This document shows, one piece after another, positions 56,115 to 64,000 of a stretch of 64,000 nucleotides of DNA (positions are counted from its first letter, which is position 1; every line of letters begins with the position of its first letter). Location of the stretch: contig CM019829.1 in assembly GCA_009763385.1 (NCBI GenBank), positions 40,634,339-40,698,338 of the forward strand, in the 5' to 3' direction. Origin of the DNA: Coix lacryma-jobi var. lacryma-jobi (taxonomy: Eukaryota; Streptophyta; Magnoliopsida; Poales; Poaceae). Below the pieces are notes generated by a model, which searched no databases, was not told where the DNA came from, and worked only from the letters and a program-made list of their open reading frames with translations. The position numbers and the translations under genes are program-made.

Positions 56115-56571
56115 TAGGATTTAACTCTATTCTTCGTAGCGATGCTAAGAAATGCCAACACTTACTATGTCGAGCCTTATAGGAACCAATACCCTCTCCT
56201 TAAGGTATTCTATTCTCTATAGGTTTGGTAACCAGGTTTTGAATCCATACTAGCCAGTGAGGGTTGTGTGAGCTCGAGGCTCGTAACCCTAGTTTGGCAT
56301 AATGTTTGTCAGGTAGTGATTCATCCGAGTAATACTTTTAGTGTTTAGTCAGTGGTGTTTTGGGTAGCTGTTTTCAACGGTCAAAGCTTGTTGTGAGCTC
56401 TCTGTGGATAGTTTTTGTGGCTAGTTTGTTGTACCCGACTAATTGTCATGATAGACATAACTACTAGAAAAGAAGATTTATCATACTCTGCTTTTTGCAC
56501 GGAAGATCCATCTTTATTAATATAATGTTGAGTATTACATGTTGCCCTAGAACATATCTAAATCTTAGTCC
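56115..56571. other. Leader of H and/or 3' tail of I, boundary unresolved
   Basis: About 455 bp. The left part is the leader of H; it includes GCTAAGAAATGCCAACA (56152-56168), also found at the LTR end of J. Somewhere before 56572 the minus-strand element I begins. No coding region. Confidence 0.45.
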
Positions 56572-58212
56572 CTAGGCATAAAACCTCTTCCGGTGCTCGA
56601 TATTCCATGAATTTGGTACTTGATTGTTGTCTTGCGTAACTAACTCAAACGATCCGGGTCTTGTTACTTTAGATACTATATATGGCCCTTCCCATGGGCT
56701 CATAAGCTTGTGACGTCCTGTGGTGTTCTGAATTTTCTTCAAGACCATGTCGCCAACTTGGAAGGTATGATGATGGACGTTCTTATCATGATAGCGTCTC
56801 GTCGCTTGTAGGTATCTTGCTGATTGGAAAAGAGCCGCCAGGCGGACTTCCTCAATATTGTCAATCTCGAGTCATCTAGTATCATCGGCTTCGCCTACGT
56901 TGTATTGCTTTGTCCTTGGAGAATTCCAAATTAATTTTGCTGGGAGAATCGCTTATGTGCCATAGACCAGAAAGAAAGAGGTTTGCCCTGTCGCTCTGCT
57001 TTGCTATGTCTGTAGCCTCCAGACTACCTTATGTAATTCTTCTAGCCACTTTCCTCTATGGTCTTTCAAAAGATGAAACATACTTGGCTTGAGTCCGGCT
57101 AATATAAGGGCATTGGCTCGCTCGACCTGGCCATTGGACTGTGGGTGAGCTACTCATGCATAGTCTATCTTCACTCCGCAGTCGCTGGCCCATGCCTTGA
57201 ACTCAATAGCAGTGAAAGGAGAACCAAGATCAGTGATAATTCGATGTGGCTTCCCAAAGCGGTGGAGGATGCTCTGCATGAATTGTACTGATTTGGATGC
57301 ATTAAATTTGACCAAGGGCATGTACTCAATACACTTGGTGAACTTGTCAATTGCCACGTAGATATACTCGAATATGCCTGGAGTGCGCTTTAAAGGACCC
57401 ACCATATCGAGCCCCCCAGTATGAGAACGGCCATGACGGTGGAATGCATATCAGTTCGTTGGCAGAGACGTGTTGTTGCTTGGCAAAGAACTGGCAGGCT
57501 TGGCAGCGGTGGACTAAGTCCTCAGCATTTTTCAGGGCAGAAGGCCAATAGTACCCAGACCTGAAGATGTTTTCGACTAATGTCCTTGATGCCGCGTGAT
57601 TGCCACAACACCTGGAGTGAACTTCTTCCAAAATTTCTTTGCCTTCTTCAGAAGAGATGCACTTCAGTAAGAATCCTTATGAGGCGTCGCGTCGATATAA
57701 CTTATCCCCGACTAAGACATAGTTCTTGCTATGACTTGTGACTTGCTCGGCTAGAGATTTATCACTTGGCAACTTGTGCTCTCTGAAGTGGTCGATGAGG
57801 ATTGTAGTCCAGTCGGTTGATATTGTTGAAATCTGTTTGTCCGGAGTTGGAGAGACTTCCTTTTTCTGCTGAGTGGAGGGCTTGGATAATTCATGGACAA
57901 AAACACCACTCGAAACAGATGCTCTGTCAGAACCGAGTTTTGCGAGAACGTTAGCCGCAACATTAAGGTCTCGTGTGATATGGTTGAGTAAAAGCCCCAA
58001 GAAGTTTTTCTCTAACTTGCGGACATCGGTGCAATAAGCATCCATTGTCTCTTAGGTGCAATCCCAGTCCTTATTGACTTGGTGAATGACTATAGATGAC
58101 TCCCCGTAGATTAATAGCCTCTTCATACCTAGGGTAATTGCCAATCGGAGCCCGTGGAGTAGAGCCTCTTATTCTGCTTCATTGTTGGTAGCCGACCACA
58201 TGATTTGCAGAA
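56572..58212 (-). pseudogene. pol: Element I: gypsy (Tat/RIRE2-like) RNase H and integrase, broken
   Basis: Minus-strand pol 3' half. RNase H from 58212 (SATNNEAE, then LHGLRLAITLG, with a stop where Tyr is usual) to NVAANVLAKLGSD. Integrase zinc-binding domain near 57400-57631 (HSRCCGNHAASRTLVENIF, then CQACQFFAK). Integrase core 57154-57405 (YVAIDKFTKCIEYMPL, IITDLGSPFTAIEF, with Leu where Asn is usual after the Asp). C-terminal part ends IEHRKRFYA with TAG at 56572-56574. Several frameshifts and stops. Element J is inserted at 58213, in the RNase H. Confidence 0.87.
58208..58212. repeat. Presumed target duplication of element J (left copy)
   Basis: CAGAA directly before the J LTR terminus TGTTGGCA. 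The right copy must lie outside the window. Confidence 0.5.
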
Positions 58213-59558
58213 TGTTGGCATTTCTTAGCGTAAGCAGAAAAGTCCGCAAGCGCACAGAAGTACCGCTGTAACACTTCACCTGGAAGTATTATCAGGGTAT
58301 CGTATTTTCCACAGGGAACGGTGTGCTATAATCTATTGGGTATAGATCTCCCGGCTTAGGATGAGAGGAAGAACAACCTTAGGGTAGTGAGGTTTATTCT
58401 AGGTAATGTATTCCTTGGTGATCTTAGCTGAAGCTAAACGTAATCTGCTTCGGTCAATGGGTGAAGTTGGTTTCCCAACCTATGCCGATACAACTCTACC
58501 TAGAATCTCGAACGTGGGTGGATTACAAAGGACAGACAGGGCTGTCACCACCTGCCGCCTACCTCGTCAACCATGGAGACCCAAGCAACCAACCTGTGAA
58601 CACTTAGCCTAAACACCGCGTTTATGCTAAGAGCCACTACTTCTAGCGGTAGCTAGGGCTTGCACGTTCTTACTAGAGCACCCACCCAAAGGTGAACGAC
58701 CGGTCCAGCTGATTACGTAAGCGATAAACTAGAACATGGTAAGAATGCGTAAACGAAGATAAACACGAACCTTAATACTCCAAATAGTATGTCGATCCGT
58801 CGAGGTACAAGTGAAGTCGTACCAGTGATTCCGGTATTCCTTCCGCTAAGTGTAGGATTACACTTGAGGAAGTAGCCGACAGCCCCGACACTTCTCCGAC
58901 TAGCACGAACTCGAACTCACTCCCTCTTCTAGATAGCTACTAGAGCTATAACACTTGAGGGACTACTTCTCTAGAATTGGATCCTTTACAAGGTGGGAAT
59001 GGACTAATCTAATGCTATGAAGAAATGCTCTACACTTCCATGCTTTGAAGAGAGGCACCACCCATGCTTTTATAGTGAGGTGAGGTTGGTTTGGGGGTGA
59101 TCAACATGGACACAACCTTGCACCGCCTCAGCATGTCATCATGCAACCAACCCCAGAGGGTGGGCCCGAGGGGAGCCAGAGGTGGTGCGGCCGCACCAGG
59201 GGTGCGGGCGCACCCCTGGCCCCACCTCCGGCCACTGCCTTCGCGTGGTGGGCTGCTGGCTCGGCCCTGATATCGGTTGTGTGGGTTTCCAGCCCAGTTG
59301 CAACGTGTTATAGGCCTTGGGCTTCATTCTCTTCATTGGGATGGGCTGAAAAGTGCTTTGGGCTTTGTCATGTTGGGTTAGGCATGCACTTTTGGCCCAT
59401 CTTAGATATGGTTTTCCTGTATTTCCTGCAAAACAGTTGATATATCCAAAACTCATGGAATTTGTGAGTTTAATACCTAATCCTAAGTTTTGGTTCTTAA
59501 TATGGCACGTTTTCGAAGAAAGTTGGCAATATAAAATGTGAGTTAAGAACCACCAACA
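58213..59558 (-). repeat. 3' LTR of element J
   Basis: 1346 bp. On the minus strand it starts TGTTGGTGGTTCTTAAC and ends CTAAGAAATGCCAACA. It has a GC-rich double palindrome (59184-59219), TATA box CTATAAAA (59068-59075) and TGTGCGCTTGCGGAC near the end. Homologous in plan to LTR A. Confidence 0.85.
59068..59075 (-). promoter_or_regulatory. TATA box of the element J LTR
   Basis: Minus-strand CTATAAAA about 110-150 bp downstream of the GC-rich double palindrome, followed by GCATGGGTGGTGCCTCTC. Confidence 0.65.
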
Positions 59559-59573
59559 AAACCCCCCACACTT
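59559..59573 (-). other. Polypurine tract of element J
   Basis: Minus-strand AAGTGTGGGGGGTTT directly before the LTR start TGTTGG. A similar tract (CAAGTGTGGGGGG on the minus strand) recurs near 60885-60897. Confidence 0.8.
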
Positions 59574-61250
59574 AGCCCTTTGCTCATCCTCGAGTAAAGT
59601 TTAGACTAAGGTGAAACACTTGATCTTGGTTCAAAGATCCTGCACACAAGTTATTCCGGGCTTTTCCCTGCATCTGTGAACATTCAAAGTGTCTACCAGG
59701 ATATCTTGAGTGATTAGATAATGGAACAGCCAGGATTCAAATCTTCCTGCTCATCTTCTTGTTAAGAGAAACTTGGGTTTTTATAGAATTTTGAAAAATC
59801 AGAAAGTTTTAGCAAATGTTCCTCATATGATTCTCTCAGATCGCTCATGTATGTATGTAGGTGGATCCTCACCAACGACTTGTTGTGTCTTCTTTTTTCA
59901 TCCTACCTGCTACAAGGCATATGTGGATTTTTGGGTAGGGATGAAATTGAAGCATACTTGTATCATATAATATTGCTAAGCCAAAAACCAAACTACAAGG
60001 AGATGCAAGTCATACACTATGATTGAGATGTGCAAGTGTGTGGAATCTTCTAATGTTATTGTGCTCTGGTTGTCAGGATCTCTCTTTTTGAAAATTTTAG
60101 GAGCTATGGGCTATCTTTTTCTCTTCTTCTTTTTTTCAGGCGGGTATTTGATTATACCCCTAATTCTACTTCGGGCACTTGCCCATTTTTTCCAACATGC
60201 CTTTTTGGCATGGATTTATCATTTATATATTTTTTTGTCTCATACCGCACGAGTATGGATATTTCTTTTTGCATAGCCCATAGTTCTTCTTGGAGGATTT
60301 TTGTGAGAGAGATGTGTGACTGGATAGAGCTTTATTTGTGGTGGATGGTTGACATGTTTTGCGTAACTCTTAGTGTAAGAGTTAGCGATGTATGTGGTGG
60401 TGTGTACGTGAATCTCAAATCATGGGTGTATGACAAGAATCTCACATAAGTCACAACAATTTGACTAAGCTCAAAATGATAACAAGTAGCATATGAATGT
60501 TGGTTAAGATTGAAAATACTTCATATGGCTTTGGTAGGATATTGTATAACAGAGGAACATGTTTTTTTATAAAATATTTCAAAATGGAAATCCCAAGTAT
60601 CTTTCTGCAAGAGATGGCAAGTGTCAAATCATCCTACTGTATCTCATATTCTAATTACTTAGGTAAACTGGGGTCCCTATACAGGTTGTTCATAGTTTGC
60701 AAGTATTTTCCCAGATAACAAGTGAAGAGATTTTCTTTCGAATGAAGATTTGAATGTTTTCATGGGTTTGTAAATTTGGGAAGAAGTAGTGTTAAAGATA
60801 AATCATTTTTAGGGAGCTGACAGGTATGAAAAGAAATTGTATTTGAAGTGCAATCATACCTACGTGATGAATCGGGGAATGCCTCCCCCCACACTTGCTT
60901 TTGTACCTATCTTTTTATTTTTGAGACAACATATACAAAAGCAAGTGGACAAAATTGGAACAAGATAAAAAATAAGGGGGAACAAACCACTTGAACTTTA
61001 TTGATAATTCTAGGCACAATGCATGATAAGAATTAAAATTTCAAAAGGGAAATGAATTAAAGAACATGTGCCTAGTTTATTTCGGTGTGGAGGGTGATTC
61101 ATTAAGTAAAGCGAGGTGGTGGATTCTCCACACCGACAGCGCGTGCGACTTTGTTAATTCGGTTGTTGAGACCGAGTTTAACAACTTTGAGCTCTCTTTT
61201 GAGCTCGGCAATGGTGAGCAGTGTGCTTGCCTGCTCTCCGCGCAGGTCGC
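59574..61250 (-). other. 3' internal non-coding region of element J
   Basis: About 1.7 kb, AT-rich, no recognisable protein. Contains the second purine-rich tract near 60890. Confidence 0.6.
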
Positions 61251-61898
61251 CTATGGTCTTTCTGAGGGACCGTAGGGACGTTGTGAGCGAAGCGATGGTT
61301 GGGCCGTAGGCGTAGTTTCTGTGTCGCTATCGCTAAAGAAACCCTTGGGTTGTCCTCTAATGACCCTGATATTACGCTTGATGTGTAAGGGTTGAGAGGA
61401 GGACCCGGCTGTGGTAGTACTAGCGGGTTTTCGCGCGGGTTGCTCCACAGACTCGCTAGGGAGCGGTAGTTGCCTGCGCATGAGGCCTTTCCCATACCCA
61501 TCGTCAGGTTTCTTGTACCCGTAAACGGCGTAGGTAGGGGAAAGACGAGCCGCGGAGTCGGATCCTAGCAGACTACTAGCTACATAGCCATATGGCAGTA
61601 CATCAGTGCAACGAGCGTCGCTAGTCTCCGGGGCCTTCCACTTGAGGCCGACGTTGGGACGGCATGCAAGCGCCACCGTCTCCCTCCTTGAAGAGGTTGT
61701 TGGCGTTGCCGTCCTCCTTGCAGTAGCTGGTGGCGTCGCCAAGATGCCCGTGGAGGTCGAGAGGGGGCCTCGGCTCACACCACTTCGGGATGGTGGTAAT
61801 GCGGCGAGCGGTGCCACGGACAGAGCTTCTGACGCACGAAGTGGAGTTTTGTGCACACCGGATGTGGAGGCGGTGTAAAGCGCAAGTGCGTGCTCCAT
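61251..61898 (-). CDS. Unidentified ORF in the env-like position of element J
   Basis: Minus-strand frame of 215 codons from the ATG at 61896-61898; the frame stays open upstream to 62204. The product starts MEHALALYTASTSG and is Ser/Thr/Pro/Arg-rich, with GYKKPDDGYGKGLMRRQ in the middle and SDSDTETTPTAQ near the end. No signal peptide, membrane segment or coiled coil is evident, so it does not look like an envelope protein. The ATG lies 91 bp downstream of a TATA box (61989-61996), which suggests a separate transcript. It could be a captured gene fragment or an Athila ORF2-like protein; I do not recognise it. Confidence 0.45.
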   Translation of the reverse strand: MEHALALYTASTSGVHKTPLRASEALSVAPLAALPPSRSGVSRGPLSTSTGILATPPATARRTATPTTSSRRETVALACRPNVGLKWKAPETSDARCTDVLPYGYVASSLLGSDSAARLSPTYAVYGYKKPDDGYGKGLMRRQLPLPSESVEQPARKPASTTTAGSSSQPLHIKRNIRVIRGQPKGFFSDSDTETTPTAQPSLRSQRPYGPSERP

Positions 61899-61988
61899 TG
61901 CTACTGAAACTTTGTGGAAAGACCAAAGTTTTGGAGGAAGAGAGGGAGAGCTTGAGAGCTTGTGAAGAGAAGAGAGGCCATGGGTGTG

Positions 61989-61996
61989 TTTATAAA
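61989..61996 (-). promoter_or_regulatory. TATA box of a U3-like internal promoter in element J
   Basis: Minus-strand TTTATAAA. Upstream (62116-62150) lies a double palindrome of the same form as in the J LTR, at nearly the same distance; downstream CCCATGGCCTCTCTTC resembles the LTR's GCATGGGTGGTGCCTCTC. Confidence 0.6.
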
Positions 61997-62115
61997 GTAG
62001 AAGAAGGCCTCTCTGTTTGGTATTGCACGAAATCGACATGACCACCATGGTAACTGGAATCAGCACCAGAAAGGAAGCAACACTGGAGAAGGGGGACAGC
62101 GAGGGGGCGCCCTGG

Positions 62116-62150
62116 CGGTGCGGGCGCACCATGGGTGCGGGCGCACCCCT
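62116..62150. repeat. GC-rich double palindrome upstream of the internal promoter
   Basis: GGTGCGGGCGCACC followed by GGGTGCGGGCGCACCC, compared with GGTGCGGCCGCACC and GGGTGCGGGCGCACCC in the J LTR at 59184-59219. Confidence 0.8.
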
Positions 62151-62204
62151 AGGGGCTCCTCCCTGTCCCATTTTCTCCTGCTTGCTTCTTCTGTTGATTC
62201 TCAT

Positions 62205-62496
62205 TTAGGATATTGTGGTGTTGAGTTTTGATTCAATGCTTAACGTGCAAACCCTGTGATTCTCCTCATTATGAATATGATAATATATGTGATTTGCATG
62301 GATCACAAGATCAATAGTTTTAAAGACATGGATGCATGTGATCAATTCAAGATGTGCAAGGATCATGGAGATTGAGTGAGGGAAAAATGGTAAACTACAC
62401 ATGATCATCTAGCTTGAGGCAAAAGAAAAAGAATATTGTACAAATTGAATTAATAAAATGTGTTAGCAAATTATTTTTTTGCAGCTTTTGTAATTT
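62205..62496. other. Non-coding gap between pol and the internal ORF of J
   Basis: About 290 bp of AT-rich DNA without a recognisable signal. Confidence 0.6.
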
Positions 62497-64000
62497 TTAG
62501 TCAGGGGTATAACTGTCAAAAGAAATTAAATCTATTGTATCTATTTCTAAGTTATTGTGAGAAGGCTCAAAGAAAACTTTTAGACGTTGTCCATTTACCT
62601 TGAACATGTTGTCGTCGTCATCCTGTAGGGTGATCGCCCCATGAGGTGACGTGTTGACGATGGTATGTGGGCCCTTCCAATTGCTATGTAGTTTTCCTTC
62701 ACCGAATAACTTGACCCTGGAGTTAAAGAGTAGTACCTTATCTCCTTGCTTGAATTCCTTGGGCTTGATTCGGTTGTCGTGCCATCTTTTTGTTCTTTCC
62801 TTATATAGCTTGGCACTGTGGTAAGCCTTTTCTCACCACTCTTCTAGCTCGGCTATCTGTTTCTGTCGGTTAGCACCGACTAGCCTAATATCCATGTTCC
62901 AGGTCTTGATAGCCCAGTGAGCTCTGTGTTCAAGCTCGACTAGTAAATGACAACTTTTTCCGTAGACCAACTGGAATGGTGACATGCCGATGGGGGGTTT
63001 TATAAGCTGTTCTGTATGCCCAAAGAGCATCACGTAGTTTCCTGATATCGTTGACTGTCTTCTGTAGGATGCTCTTGATCTGTTTGTTGGAGGTTTCTGC
63101 TTGTCCGCTTGTTTGTGGGTGGCAAGGGGTAGCGATATTATGGTTAGCCTCGAGTTCTCTGAGAAAAACTCGAAACTTTCTGTCGATGAAGTGCGATCCC
63201 CCGTCGCTGATCACCATGCGGGGTACTCCAAAGCGTGGAAAGATTATCTCGTGGAACATCTTCCAAGCATGTTTGGAGTCTGCTGTCTGACATGGCAAAG
63301 CTTCCACCCACTTGGACATGTAGTCCACAGCCACCAGGATGTACTCGCAGTCTTGTGACTTTAGGAATGGTCCCATAAAGTCTATGCCCCACACATCAAA
63401 TATTTCTATTTGATGGTTGTAGTGTAGGGCATGGCGTTGTGAGTTGTGATGCTACCTTGGAACTGACACTTTCTGCATCTTCTGATGAATTCTTTAGTTT
63501 TTTCATACATCGTTGGCCAAAAGAATCCGCACTGCCAGATTTTGGCTTGGGTGCGGAAGACTCCGTAGTGACCTCGGTATGGTCCAGCATGACACTTCTC
63601 GATAATTTGCATCCCTTTAGCTATGGCACGCATCTCCTCAGTAGCCCATCAAAGCATACCCGATATAGGTACGGGTCATCCCAAAGGTGACGACAGATTT
63701 CCATTTGGAGTTTTCTCTTATCCTCCCTTGGTGGTACATATCCTGCAACCATGAAGTTTACAATGTTGGCATACCATGGGGTGGTGTCCATCACCTTTAG
63801 CAGCATGTCGTCGCATAAGAAGTCATTGATGGGTGGTTCTCGTAGGTTAGTGACTTGTATACGTGAAAGATGATCTGCTACTGTATTTTCTACACCTTTT
63901 TTTTATCTTTAATCTCTAAATCAAATTCTTGTAGCAACAGACTCCATCTTATTAGACGAGGTTTCACGTCTTTCTTAGTGAGCAGATATTTTAATGCAGC
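62497..64000 (-). pseudogene. pol: gypsy pol of element J: RNase H end, integrase
   Basis: Minus-strand, running off the right edge. From right to left: end of RT/RNase H (AALKYLLTKKDVKPRL, VENTVADHLSRIQVT), linker, integrase zinc-binding domain (HAGPYRGHYGVFRTQ, then CRKCQFQGS), integrase core with DFMGPF, SDGGSHFIDRKF and GQAETSNKQIK supplying the D, D and E residues, then GMSPFQLVYGKSCHLLVELE, and the C-terminus MFKVNGQRLKVFFEPS ending TAA at 62497-62499. A frameshift at the C-run near 62991-62997 and a TGA near 62833 (W-stop-EKAYHSAKL) break it. The VNGQRLK end is typical of Athila. Confidence 0.9.

Larger units (their letters stand above)
58213..64000 (-). mobile_element. Element J: Athila-like gypsy retrotransposon, 3' part
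   Basis: Minus-strand element with 3' LTR (58213-59558), polypurine tract (59559-59573), a 2.9-kb 3' internal region containing a promoter-like segment and an ORF, then pol (62497 to beyond 64000). A long stretch between integrase and 3' LTR is characteristic of Athila elements, where an env-like gene may sit. The 5' half is outside the window. Confidence 0.85.

Overview
This window is nuclear DNA from a grass with a large, repeat-rich genome. A panicoid grass (maize, sorghum, sugarcane or Miscanthus type) is the best guess but is not proven. The evidence is a GC-rich, four-exon YUCCA gene of monocot type, very long Ty3/gypsy and SIRE-type Ty1/copia LTR retrotransposons nested in one another, and CACTA DNA transposons full of the subterminal word CTTTGCCGAGTGC. 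There is one cellular protein-coding gene; almost everything else is transposon.

Positions 1-38889 form a stack of nested LTR retrotransposons. From outside to inside: G (gypsy, + strand, 3' LTR 37601-38889) contains F (gypsy Tat/RIRE2-like, - strand, 5' LTR 34752-35167). F contains D (copia SIRE-like, - strand, 5' LTR 29834-31921). D was hit twice: by E, a near-complete + strand copia of the same family (18156-29603, target duplication TCGAT), and by A (gypsy, - strand, LTR 15744-17133). A contains B (gypsy, + strand, 3' LTR about 10407-15743), and B contains C (1156-8418, target duplication ATCCT). C is a young non-autonomous gypsy element with 3.3-kb LTRs and only 655 bp between them. The left parts of G, F, D, A and B lie outside the window.

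Positions 39220-45831 hold CACTA transposons: a 4.8-kb element (39337-44101, duplication TAC) with remnants of a Transposase_24-type gene, and a 1.4-kb element (44417-45831, duplication GTT). A third copy (49019-50214, duplication ATA) sits in intron 3 of the gene.

Positions 46216-53692 on the minus strand are a YUCCA-type flavin monooxygenase gene (four exons, 446 residues), which would make auxin from indole-3-pyruvate. It has a TATA box at 53876-53883, a long TA microsatellite about 0.4 kb upstream of the start codon, and several small MITE-like insertions in its introns.

Positions 54235-64000 are a second transposon cluster: a gypsy integrase fragment (K), a CACTA end fragment, an LTR end with a tRNA-Asp primer binding site (H), a degenerate gypsy pol (I, - strand), and, inserted in I, an Athila-like element (J, - strand) with its 3' LTR at 58213-59558 and a pol gene running off the right edge. 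No rRNA, tRNA gene or CRISPR array was seen. No wholly new system is evident. The observations most worth checking are the CACTA insertion in the YUCCA intron, a U3-like promoter and ORF inside element J, large inverted repeats able to form hairpin RNA, and the dated order of the nested stack.
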